Positions 55,002 through 64,000 of a stretch of 64,000 nucleotides of DNA are shown one piece after another (the first letter of the stretch is position 1; each line of letters starts with the position of its first letter). Made by a program: the position numbers and the translations under genes. The notes under the pieces were generated by a model. It did no database searches. It worked only from the letters and a program-made list of their open reading frames with translations, and had not been told where the DNA came from. The stretch is from Sphaerolaimus hirsutus (taxonomy: Eukaryota > Nematoda > Chromadorea > Monhysterida > Sphaerolaimidae), in contig OZ038460.1 in assembly GCA_964036195.1 (NCBI GenBank), positions 19,927,526 to 19,991,525 of the forward strand. The letters are read 5' to 3'.

Positions 55002-56299
55002 TGTGATGAAGCCACCGAAATCAGCGTCTTCTACCACCGAATCCAGCAACTCCAAGACCGTAGTAAGAAACGGCCTTTAGAGTGGTTGATTTCCCGTTGT
55101 AGCCGAACGTCCACTTGTCGACAGCCAGGTTGAGTTTATTTCGTAGTTGTGTGTTGAGAAAGGGGGTTCGAATTGTTTCAGGTACTTTATTTGATCAGAT
55201 ACAGCCAAATATAAAAGCGCAAAGCCTAGCGAGCTTCCTAGTCGAAGTTTCTATCGCTAGCTTATTTTCGTTCAGAAGCTTGGGGTCCGCAGACTGAAGT
55301 AAAAACTCTCAAAGTAGCTAAGACACGGAAATCACGTATAGAAAAACAGCTACAGTAATTTCCTAATACAAATGCACAAATAAGACATAAATGCAACAAA
55401 TAAACACATCTAGCCGAAACAGTTGCCTTATACTGCGCGTGCATACATTCAAATAATTATGGTAAAGAAATACCAGGTACAAATTGGGCTAATGGAAAAA
55501 CTATTAATCTTGAGGCGCGAAGTCGGCAAACTCGGCCGATTTACTAATTTGCTTCAATTTGTCAGAAAACATTGACGCACATTGGAACTAATAAATTAGG
55601 GTTTGAAACTGTAAATAGTAGTGCAAATGTTCCTAATGACGTAAATAGAATAAGGTATATTCAACATGATAATAATAATCACTTCCTGGAAACGTATGTT
55701 GAATAGTCTAGCAAATTGGGACTTATTTGAGGTAAATGGGTATTGTAATTGAGCAGAGTTTATAATATATTCAATTGAGCAAGGTATTATAATTATTAAG
55801 TAAATATAAATAGTTGTGAACAGGGTTATGACAATTATACCTATCCGAAGGGCTTTGTAAAGTAAATGCTAGTTGCACGCAGGGCACCATTTCTCTATTA
55901 GGACGCTGGCCTAGATAATTACGCAGCACGTAAATATTTACAAGATTTGACTTTTGTAAATTGCAAGTAAACTATGCAAATGTATGTATAATCATGATCA
56001 GAAAATTACGGCGAGTTGAATGAGCCTAATTTTATATTAATACACCTAATAATAACATATTTGACCTTTTAACCTAAACATTCCACATAAACCTATCAAT
56101 AACTTATAGAGCACTTTCCTAATCGAATATTCTCCATGGGTAAATAATATAGTGCAGGAAATACAATTTGATATTTTGCGTGGTAAATAAATATAGTGCA
56201 TGAAAAGTAAAATAGTGCAAATAAGTAAATGTGCGAATATGAGCCTAATTATCAATTCTCTGTATTTCTTTATCCATCCATTTTGCCACGGTCAGCACA
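55002..56299 (-). repeat. BEL 5' LTR
   Basis: 1298 bp, same length as the other LTR and nearly identical to it. In transcriptional orientation this is the promoter-bearing copy. Confidence 0.95.
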
Positions 56300-56304
56300 A
56301 CCAG

Positions 56305-59300
56305 TGGGGCACCAAAAATCAAAACAAGGGCCCAAGTGAAGGATATATGAAGCCTAAGGGTGAGTTCCAAAGGCCCCAAAACAGGAACGATCGCTCGTCC
56401 AAATGCACAAATTGTGGAAAATTCGGACATCGAGCAAACACTTGCTGGTCAGGGCAACCCACCAACATCAAACCACAGCCTCCGACTGCCGGGTTTATGG
56501 GCGTAAAACGAATTGGTCCCGCTGCCACACATAACAGCCCAATGCCAAATCAGGAACGAAAACAAATGAAAGGCCCGTTAACTCATAACAGCGAGGAAAA
56601 TAAAAAATACCCGAACATGGTATACTCCTCTGAGACGCCCGACATGACGCCTCATTCCGAAGGCGATGACGATACAGGTTACTTATTACATTCCGTTTAT
56701 CAAATTTGGATGCTTATAATCAACTTTTTTATTTTTGATTTTTTACCCACACAGAAACCTACAATCATGAAGAAAATGATGAAGTCGAGACTGCTCTGGA
56801 AGAGGATCATGAAAATGACGAAAGTGATAATGAAGAAAATTTTGGTCTGCATATACAGACTGTTCCAGGTTTCGAACCGGATTTTTCTGATTCTGAATGA
56901 TTATTTTAAAAAATGCCTTTGTGAAACAACTAATTATATTAGTGCTGCCACTGATAATTTCAAACGCAAGAATAAAATATCTCCAATAGATAGAAAAAAG
57001 AAACTGAAAACTAACAAACAAAAATTACAACGAAAATATAAGTATTCAGCGCCAGTGGTAAATAGACCGGACATTATTTCTACACAGATTGAAATTGAAA
57101 ATCAGCCAGTTACGGCAATATTGGATACGGGCGCTACTAAATCCATCATTTCCATAAAAAACTTAAGAAATATTTTGCATTCTGCAAAATTGATTCCAGA
57201 GAACTATTTAAAAAACATAAATACTGTAATCTATCATGCGTCTGGACATACATTGCCGGGACAAATAAAACAGGCATTTCTGAATGTTTCACACACGGAC
57301 GTTTATGGAAAAAAATTTAAAGCAGTTTTACCATTTTTAGTTAACTTGACAAAACAAGCATCGAATCACATATTACTAGGCATGGATATTTTGCCAAAGT
57401 TAAATATCATACCTGACATTGTGAAAGCTTTCAATAAAGTAAACTGTATGTCAAACGTCCATGACACAAAACTACAAAATAAATTCTGTATTTTTCCAGT
57501 AGAAAAAGTGAAATTAGAAAAAAATTCAGTAACACTAGTTCCAGCATACATTAAAGGTTGGGAAAACGGATGGCAGGGAATTTGTCGATTTCAAAAACTA
57601 GCCATAAATAATCCATGGCTCGAAGCCATGGACATTAGCATCCCATATAAAATTAAATTGCCACTAAAAGTTTGGATTATAAATGCATCAAATGCAGATA
57701 TAGTCATGAAGAAATCAATGAAAATTGGAAAATTTTTTACATTTGACAGGGTCCATAAAGATGTCAATTTTATAAACTCAGCAGTTGAAAATCCTATACC
57801 ACCTGATTTCAAACCACCTCAACCGGATTTCCCTGTGGCACCACAGGAAAGAGCAAAATACATATTGAACAACTTACCACAAAAAGATATTGTACAACTA
57901 ACACCACAAGAAAATGATAAATTCAAGAAATTAATCAGTTCATTCCATGACATTTTCAGTTGTGGTGAGTTTGATGTTGGATGCACCACTCTAGTTGCAC
58001 ACTACATAAATGTAGACCCATCACAAAAACCAATTAAACAATCAGTGAGATATGAGGCACCTCACAAAAGACCTTATATCGTGGATACAATCGAACAAAT
58101 GCTGGCCAGAAAAATAATTGAGCCATGTGACAGCCCATGGGCTAGCCCAATTACAGTAGTTCGCAAAGGGGAAAATGATTGGCGCCTAACTGTAGATTAT
58201 CGACTAGTAAATAACATTTCAAAAGTCCAATCTTACCCACTACCACAAATAGGGCACATACTAACAGAATTTGCAGGCAGGAAAGTCTTTAGTAGCCTAG
58301 ACCTGAAGCATGGCTTCTATAATTTGCCCTTGGGAAATGAAAAAACTAAAGACATTACTGCATTTGTCTGTAGTCTGGGACAATTTCGTTTTCTACGTTG
58401 CCCCATGGGAGCAAGTGGGAGCCCTGCATCATTTCAAAGACTAATGAATATAATGCTCAGAGGATTAGTTGAAGATCCATCGAGACTCTGGTGTAGGACA
58501 TATCTGGATGATATCCTTATCACTAGTGATTCTTCCTCGGAACATTTATTACACTTAGAAAAACTATTCCATAGAATTAGATGGGCAAATTTAAAACTAG
58601 GACCTAAAAAATGTTTATTCCTGGTTGAAAAGCTGAAATATTTAGGACACGAGATTAGCTCCACAGGAATAAAGCCCGCCTTTGATAGAGTAAAAGCAGT
58701 ACTTGACCAAGAAAAACCTGAAACACTACAAGATTTGAGAAGGTTCCTAGGAAAAGTGACATATTTCAGCCACTTTATTCCACAATATGCAAACATCGCG
58801 GCGTCACTGTATAATGCAATTTCATCAAAATTTCCAAAAAAGGGATCTACAATTTGTGTGTGGGATGAAAAAATGATAGTAGCATGGAAAACGTTAAAAT
58901 TGGCACTTACACAGGCTCCGTGCCTAGCACATCCCCGATATGATGGCACTGAATTTATACTACAAAGTGATGCTTGTAAATATGGAATTGCTGCAGTTTT
59001 GCTCCAAAAGGGCTTAGACAATAAAATTCACCCCATAGCATTTGTAAGCAAAAGAGTCCACGCAGAGTACAAACAATGGAGTGCGGCCATGTTAGAAGCT
59101 TTGGCTATAGCTTGGAGTTTGCGTAGATTATCACCTATTATAGAAGGACAGAAAATTGTGATACAAACAGATAACTCTGGAATTGTACAAGCCTATAAAT
59201 CACCTCATCATAGTGTTCTTGAAAGATGGGCAATGTACCTTCAAAATAGAATTGTACGAATTGAGCATCGGTCAGCTCATTTTAATAAGATTGCGGACCA

Positions 59301-60750
59301 ATTAAGCAGAGCCCCCATTGAGGAAAATTCGTTGGAAAAATATGACAAAGACTTATTAGAAGCAGGGGAATTAATCGATTCTTTACCACATTTAACCCCA
59401 CAGATGGAAAATGCAAATTTACTAACTAATAATTTACCAGACCTACAGGAAAATGAGAAACTTAAATTGAAATTGCTTCCAGATGACACTACTGTAAAAT
59501 TTTCCTGGAGTAAAGAACAAAATAGAGACCCAGAAATTGTTAAATTTAAAAGTCAAATCAGTGCAGGAAAAATTTTCACAAACGCTACATTGCTAAATGA
59601 CATCTTATACATTCTTTCTCCATATGACAAACAACAATTTGTAATTTGGATACCTTCACATTTACAAGCATCATTTCTAGCCGAAGCACATGCAGGGCTT
59701 TATGCAACGCATGGGGACCCTTCTGCAACTTTAGCCTTGCTTACCCAATTTGGCGCATGGCCAAATATGAAAAAAGAAATAACGAACTTTTGTAACAAAT
59801 GCACCAACTGCCACGAAATGAAACCGCACGTGCATGGTAGGCCGGCATTGGGAATTACTCCTACCCCCGGAACACCATTTCATACACTACATTTGGATTT
59901 AACAGAATTGCCCAGTTTTAAGGGAAATAAATATTTGTTAGTAATTGTTGATGCTTTAACAAGATACACAATTACAATACCACTGAGATGTCATACTGCA
60001 GCCACTATTTGTAAAGTCCTACAAGAACGAGTTTTTGCAACTTTCGGACCACCTGCATTTTTGGTAACTGATAATGCACCTGAATTTGTGGGAAAAATTT
60101 TTAAAATTTGCATGAAAAATTGGAATATTGGACATATTACAGGCCAGACATATCACCCTCAGACCAATGGCATTGCAGAACGAACGATTAGATCATTATG
60201 CACTATCTTACGAATAGTGTTGAAAGAGAACAATTCCACAGATTGGCCACATTTCGCCTCACTGGCTGTGTTAAAATTAAATATGAAAATTCATTCCGTT
60301 TCTCAAAAACCTCCATTTTTAATGATTTTTCATAGGCTTCCAAAATTCAATCAATTTACAGCTTCACTGTTCACCACTGAAAATCCGCAAAAAAGTTGGC
60401 GGACAGCCAAAATATTGACAGATCAAGCAAAGCAGAAATATACTGCCTGGTTCAACAATTCCAGAAAAGTGTTAATTACCGATAAATTTAGAGTATCGGA
60501 TATCGTTCTAAGAAAAGACATGTCCCGAGGAAAACTGTCTCCAATATACTCCGGACCATATAAAATTGTCTCAATTAAAAATAATTTGGCTGTCCTACAA
60601 CCCACAACACAAGCAAACGGGCAGGAAATTAAAAATAACATGATAAAAATCAGTAATCTAAATAAAAACAGCGAGCAAATAAATTCACGACTCAAATTCC
60701 TCTACAAAATCCCTGCATCAGAAATATTAAGTGAAAACAAAAGCAACTGA
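56305..60750 (+). CDS. gag-pol: Gypsy-B gag end and complete pol
   Basis: 1481 codons plus stop, in phase with the gag part that ends at 43719. The zinc knuckle CTNCGKFGHRANTC lies near 56404-56446. After a junction region with the candidate intron come aspartic protease (ILDTGATKS, about 57118), RT (YLDD at 58501-58512, with the CPMGASGSPASFQRL block before it), RNase H (QSDACKYG near 58963; QTDNSG near 59165), integrase zinc finger (HAGLYATHG ... CNKCTNC, 59690-59815), and D, D, E in LHLDLTEL, TDNAPEF and IAERTIRS. An SH3-like C-terminus (GPYKIV) ends it. All catalytic residues are present. The open frame extends upstream into the BEL LTR to 56200, but that part is foreign. Confidence 0.9.
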   Translation, partial: WGTKNQNKGPSEGYMKPKGEFQRPQNRNDRSSKCTNCGKFGHRANTCWSGQPTNIKPQPPTAGFMGVKRIGPAATHNSPMPNQERKQMKGPLTHNSEENKKYPNMVYSSETPDMTPHSEGDDDTGYLLHSVYQIWMLIINFFIFDFLPTQKPTIMKKMMKSRLLWKRIMKMTKVIMKKILVCIYRLFQVSNRIFLILNDYFKKCLCETTNYISAATDNFKRKNKISPIDRKKKLKTNKQKLQRKYKYSAPVVNRPDIISTQIEIENQPVTAILDTGATKSIISIKNLRNILHSAKLIPENYLKNINTVIYHASGHTLPGQIKQAFLNVSHTDVYGKKFKAVLPFLVNLTKQASNHILLGMDILPKLNIIPDIVKAFNKVNCMSNVHDTKLQNKFCIFPVEKVKLEKNSVTLVPAYIKGWENGWQGICRFQKLAINNPWLEAMDISIPYKIKLPLKVWIINASNADIVMKKSMKIGKFFTFDRVHKDVNFINSAVENPIPPDFKPPQPDFPVAPQERAKYILNNLPQKDIVQLTPQENDKFKKLISSFHDIFSCGEFDVGCTTLVAHYINVDPSQKPIKQSVRYEAPHKRPYIVDTIEQMLARKIIEPCDSPWASPITVVRKGENDWRLTVDYRLVNNISKVQSYPLPQIGHILTEFAGRKVFSSLDLKHGFYNLPLGNEKTKDITAFVCSLGQFRFLRCPMGASGSPASFQRLMNIMLRGLVEDPSRLWCRTYLDDILITSDSSSEHLLHLEKLFHRIRWANLKLGPKKCLFLVEKLKYLGHEISSTGIKPAFDRVKAVLDQEKPETLQDLRRFLGKVTYFSHFIPQYANIAASLYNAISSKFPKKGSTICVWDEKMIVAWKTLKLALTQAPCLAHPRYDGTEFILQSDACKYGIAAVLLQKGLDNKIHPIAFVSKRVHAEYKQWSAAMLEALAIAWSLRRLSPIIEGQKIVIQTDNSGIVQAYKSPHHSVLERWAMYLQNRIVRIEHRSAHFNKIADQLSRAPIEENSLEKYDKDLLEAGELIDSLPHLTPQMENANLLTNNLPDLQENEKLKLKLLPDDTTVKFSWSKEQNRDPEIVKFKSQISAGKIFTNATLLNDILYILSPYDKQQFVIWIPSHLQASFLAEAHAGLYATHGDPSATLALLTQFGAWPNMKKEITNFCNKCTNCHEMKPHVHGRPALGITPTPGTPFHTLHLDLTELPSFKGNKYLLVIVDALTRYTITIPLRCHTAATICKVLQERVFATFGPPAFLVTDNAPEFVGKIFKICMKNWNIGHITGQTYHPQTNGIAERTIRSLCTILRIVLKENNSTDWPHFASLAVLKLNMKIHSVSQKPPFLMIFHRLPKFNQFTASLFTTENPQKSWRTAKILTDQAKQKYTAWFNNSRKVLITDKFRVSDIVLRKDMSRGKLSPIYSGPYKIVSIKNNLAVLQPTTQANGQEIKNNMIKISNLNKNSEQINSRLKFLYKIPASEILSENKSN
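56678..56754 (+). other. Candidate 77-nt intron at the Gypsy-B gag/pol junction
   Basis: Donor ACAG|GTTACT at 56678, a long T-rich tract, acceptor TTTTTTACCCACACAG at 56754, and TTATAATCAAC as a possible branch region. Removing it shifts the frame into a 48-codon Asp/Glu-rich stretch that ends at TGA 56898-56900 (final residues DFSDSE). That acidic frame is closed just upstream by TGA 56736-56738, inside the intron. Retained, the sequence reads straight through into pol with a Lys/Met-rich linker. No transcript data are available. Confidence 0.45.
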
Positions 60751-60883
60751 GACATTTTTACTAATGAAAATTAGCGCACTAATTAACTAATCAAAGTATG
60801 CGCCCAAAATTACTTAAATCCCTAAAGGTAACCAAAAAATCAAAACAAACACACCAATTCCGTGAAAAAATTCACGTTTCACT
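60751..60883. other. Spacer between Gypsy-B pol and next gene; no 3' LTR seen
   Basis: AT-rich. I do not find GATGCGACAGCC-AATAAA or another copy of the 5' LTR here or in the next 3 kb, nor a clear polypurine tract. Either the LTR is lost or the element is truncated. Confidence 0.5.
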
Positions 60884-62740
60884 TCAGCGGGATGGGCCAG
60901 CTACACTGCTACTGATCCGGGCACCCCCCGCAACCAACACATCAATGTGAATGTTACCATGGTATGGGAAGTCTGCAAAATTTCAAAAATAAGTTGTGGT
61001 TTGCACACAGGAATTGCGTTTATTCGATAAAAAAACAAATAAAAAATACATAAGTAAAAGGGTAATTAAAACACATAAACAAGTTCACTTACCGGTGGGA
61101 TTTGCCACAGCTGCCGGCAAAGCGCTGAAAAACCGATTGGCGCGAGCCTCCTCTATAAAAGGGAGAATAGTCACTCCGCGAATTCGGATCTGAGAAATAA
61201 TACTTCGCAGTGTAAAGTTCTAACGTATTAATTGGACTTCTAACATACGTCTAACATGTACGATTTCTAATACGTTAATCCAGTTTCTAAAAACTTCTAA
61301 CCGAATTCAAGTTCGAACACATCTAAACAGCTCCTAAACACTCACCGCAACGGGAGTTTCCTCATGACCGCCCGGAACATTGCGGCCATTTTCGCGCAAC
61401 AAATGCGCAAAACGGCCCGGGGAATCGCGCTGGACGTCCTCATAGTCCACACATAGTTTGGACTGTCCATCGGCGTTCATGTCCAGACAGAGCAATTCTA
61501 GGGCCGAATAGGCGGCCTGGCTCAGGGGGGGGCGCGTGCGACCGCGGTTGAACAGCGCCCGCGAACTGGAAAATATGCAATTGTGTGAACCAAAAAAAGT
61601 CTAAAATAGAAAACGACGTTGAAAAACGCTGAATAAATTAATACAGCTAAAAAAAGAAAAGTCACGAGTCACTCACAGGTCGCCGAAAATTTTCACGCCG
61701 TTCAGCTTGACCATGTCGATTTCGTGGTGCAAGCCAGTGTCCCGGCGAGCATGTAGTCCCTCCAGAATTGCACTAATAGTGTTCGGGGGACCACCTAAAT
61801 CGCCGGGCAGAGAGTCGCGCATAATCGACAGCTGAAAGAAAACACCGGAAAAGATAGAGGTTGGGCGGGAGAAGGATCTTCCGGGAACAAAATATCAAAT
61901 GAAATTCCTACGATTTGCAAAAAACTTCCGTCCAAACTCACCAAGGCACCTTCTTTCTGAAAACCAGTCGCTCGAACTTGAAGGCCGACAGCGCCAAGTC
62001 GGACATTTTTGACGAAATCGTACACTTTCCTGGAATTGCCCAAATCACAGCCCTCGCACTCACAGAGGGAAAAGTGTAGCTGCCCGGGCATAAAATGCGG
62101 AAAATCATTTTCATTTCGGAAATTCATCATTTGCTGGTCATCGCTTTCGTAATAAGCCTGCAACGAGAGAATAAAGCGAAATTAAGACAATAAAAAACTT
62201 AATTTAACCAAAAGAAATAAACGAGAGTAAGGAAACTCACAAAAATTTGATGATAGTCGGGCCGCTCTACGCGCCCGTCACCGTGCAAAATGATCTCGGG
62301 CGGGCAAGGGCGATGGCGGAAGGAAAAAATGAGCACATTGATGTGATTATACAGCTTTTCTTTGACTTCATACCAGTTGTGCCCTTCCAACATCCCCGTG
62401 AAGTCGTAGGTTTGGTGAAATTGAGTCTGAATGGGGGTTCGATAAAATTTGGAATCGATGGGAATCCAAATAAATAAATGTCAAAAAAATTGTAAACACT
62501 GATACTTTCTATGACAACACAATACACCAGTATTGGGAGAAATTAACAACATAACTATTATAAATGCTTAAATATACCACCAAGCAACACGTAACCAACG
62601 AACAAAAGTTGGAACAGTGCCAATAAAACCGAACGTACCACATTCAAATTGGGCATCTCGAAAGGGCGCAAAACGGACGCCCTATGATCGAACCGCGAAC
62701 GGTAGGGGTGCGGACGGTCAGCAAGGGGAGCAACAGACAT
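60884..62740 (-). CDS. Seven-exon gene of unknown function
   Basis: Exons (minus strand): 62740-62639, 62426-62241, 62157-61942, 61831-61677, 61565-61346, 61189-61093, 60972-60884. Every junction is GT-AG (donors GTACGT, GTGAGT four times, GTAAGT), and the frame stays open through all seven to TGA 60886-60884, giving about 354 residues. The start ATG 62740 follows TTTTCAGG, so an upstream exon is possible. Visible features: an acidic, aromatic segment (YYESDDQQMMNFRNENDF), a Cys cluster CECEGC, no signal peptide, no membrane segment. I recognise no family. GC content is higher than in the repeats around it. Gypsy-B ends 134 bp from its last exon. Confidence 0.65.
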
Positions 62741-63116
62741 CCTGAAAATTTTGGAACAATAAACATTCACGTAACCAATATTACAACCATTTACGTAATT
62801 TTCTCATGTAAACTTCTGATATTTTTAGATAATACATGGAACTGCCAGACAAAAGGTTATCATTGAAATATATGCCAACTAACTTTGGCAGAGAAGTTAT
62901 AAAAATTGGAACACAGCCACGGACCTGTGTCTCACCAAAGTTTGAATTTTTTTGTTTTCAAGAATAAGAAAATAAAAAATAAGTTTTGGATACATCCGTG
63001 TAAGATCACTCCAAGACACCACCCAACCGTTTCCCAAAGGGTCACCCATATAATATCTCAGCGACACTACAAAACAGTCGAAAATCAGCCAAAAAAATCC
63101 CGGAACATCAACAAAC
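62741..63116. promoter_or_regulatory. Intergenic region between two divergent genes
   Basis: About 375 bp, AT-rich, no clear TATA box in either direction. If the starts at 62740 and 63117 are right it serves as a shared promoter region; if upstream exons exist it is partly intron. Confidence 0.35.
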
Positions 63117-64000
63117 ATGTTCGCTGCCTGTAGAGCCGCGGGAGATTTAGTAAAAAAACTGTTCCAGGGATTTTGCGGCTATCATGCAAACTTTTTGCGC
63201 CGCTGCACGATCTGCACCGCACATTTGGAAGGGCTAGCGAATGCCGTTACAAAAACGGAACAAGACTACCGCGAATTGACCCAGAAGTACACCGAACTTC
63301 AGGTTATGAGAACAAAACTTTGAGGTGCTAAGATACAACAAAAACATACCAGAAAACACCATAAGAATTTTAAAAAATATCAATATAGGTTCTGCACTGC
63401 AAAGCCTTGCAGCAATTGAGAGATTTTGGCTACACCGAACCGCTTCCAGTGTCCCAGGTAGTATAACACATACTTTTATAACACGAGTTATAATTACTTA
63501 TGTTATGGAAAATACAAAACCACTTTTAGGTGGGCGTTGTCGACTATCTGACACGCACGGATCAGCTGAAAAATTCCCCCATCTCGGGAGGACTGGTCGC
63601 CAGGAATGACAACCAAAATTTCAAACACCCACGGGGTAAAAGTTTTGACCATCGCCCAAGACCTTACAACAGGGGAAATAGGGGTGCCGGACGCTCAGGG
63701 TATCCCAGGGGAAAGTTCTGGGCCGAAAACATAGCAAATGTTAGATATCAGATTGCCTTGGAGTTTGAGTTTGCATTTAAATGTGTAAAATCACCATGAA
63801 ATTCACCTATGAAACTTTTTCATAACAGATACACGGAAATCTGACCCCAGTGGCGGCCTCGACCCCCTCACCCTCGAATACAACCAATGATGGGAACGGT
63901 TCCCGAAACCCGGAGGCATTCGAGGCAGCCGTGGCCGAGGCCACCAGACGTATTGAAGAAAAAATGCAAGAAAAAATGCAGACCTCCATCGCAAACACAA
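63117..64000 (+). CDS. Gene with RG-rich segment, unknown function (3' partial)
   Basis: Exons 63117-63302 (62 codons, donor GTTATG), 63530-63739 (70 codons, donor GTTAGA) and 63829 to beyond the window, all joined in phase 0 with acceptors CACTTTTAG and CATAACAG. The first exon has four Cys (including CTICTAHLEG) and a coiled segment (TKTEQDYRELTQKYTELQ). The second contains an Arg/Gly/Pro-rich stretch (RPYNRGNRGAGRSGYPRG), typical of RNA-binding proteins. The third is Ser/Thr/Asn-rich, then a Glu/Lys helix. No family is recognised. It could be a host RNA-binding protein or a gag-like gene. Confidence 0.55.

Larger units (their letters stand above)
43720..56299 (-). mobile_element. BEL/Pao LTR retroelement, complete, 12.58 kb
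   Basis: Two 1298-bp LTRs in direct repeat (43720-45017 and 55002-56299), both TG...CA, flanked by the 5-bp duplication ACCAG (43715-43719 and 56300-56304). By eye I find three differences between the LTRs (near 43764, 44565 and 44769), so the insertion is recent. It lies antisense inside the Gypsy-B gag. Internal order on the minus strand: primer site, about 1.2-kb leader, gag-pol polyprotein, envelope-like gene, 3' LTR. No convincing polypurine tract precedes the 3' LTR. Confidence 0.95.

Noticed and set aside
56200..56304. Start of the Gypsy-B pol frame at ATG 56200
   Set aside because: This ATG lies in the BEL LTR. The frame merely happens to be open across the junction; the native frame comes from gag at 43719.

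Overview
The window is eukaryotic and almost certainly from an invertebrate animal. It is AT-rich, dense in interspersed and tandem repeats, has GT-AG introns of roughly 75-230 nt, and carries a BEL/Pao retroelement, a group known from metazoans. A 200-base run of N at 12227-12426 marks a scaffold gap. The species cannot be named from this sequence.

Bases 1-26,500 hold no convincing host gene. They are a mosaic of non-autonomous DNA transposons: TA-flanked MITEs with CCGTATT ends and long C/G runs, hAT-like elements with 8-bp target duplications, foldbacks, GCGCCA arrays, a 168-bp satellite with a polarity switch, and two large Helitron-like composites (about 3290-7028 and 21540-24781) that carry 120-bp and 30-bp tandem arrays. 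Several insertions can be proved inside the window because an unoccupied paralogous site is also present.

Bases 26,600-29,400 hold the end of a coiled-coil gene (minus strand) and a partial duplicate of it. The same MITE interrupts the reading frame at the same place in both. Bases 29,900-33,250 are again transposon relics.

Bases 33,500-60,750 are a nest of retroelements. Gypsy-1 (33.5-41.0 kb, GC-rich, decayed) was hit by a hAT-like element that carries a fragment of BEL-type reverse transcriptase. Next come an LTR plus truncated gag of a second Gypsy family, and then Gypsy-B (41.9-60.75 kb). Gypsy-B is open from gag to integrase but is split by a complete 12.58-kb BEL/Pao element (43720-56299, minus strand) with 1298-bp LTRs, an ACCAG target duplication and an envelope-like gene. 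That envelope-like gene resembles mononegavirus/chuvirus glycoproteins and is broken by a frameshift and an in-frame stop.

The right end (60,884-64,000) holds two divergent intron-containing genes of unknown function: a seven-exon minus-strand gene that can be read to its stop codon, and the first exons of a plus-strand gene with an RG-rich segment that runs off the window.

The best leads are a candidate 77-nt intron at the Gypsy-B gag/pol junction, whose splicing would switch between a Gag with an acidic tail and a Gag-Pol fusion; a tRNA-Ala primer system with a 3'-half-tRNA footprint beside one LTR; the envelope gene carried by the BEL element; and the capture of a BEL fragment by a hAT-like transposon.
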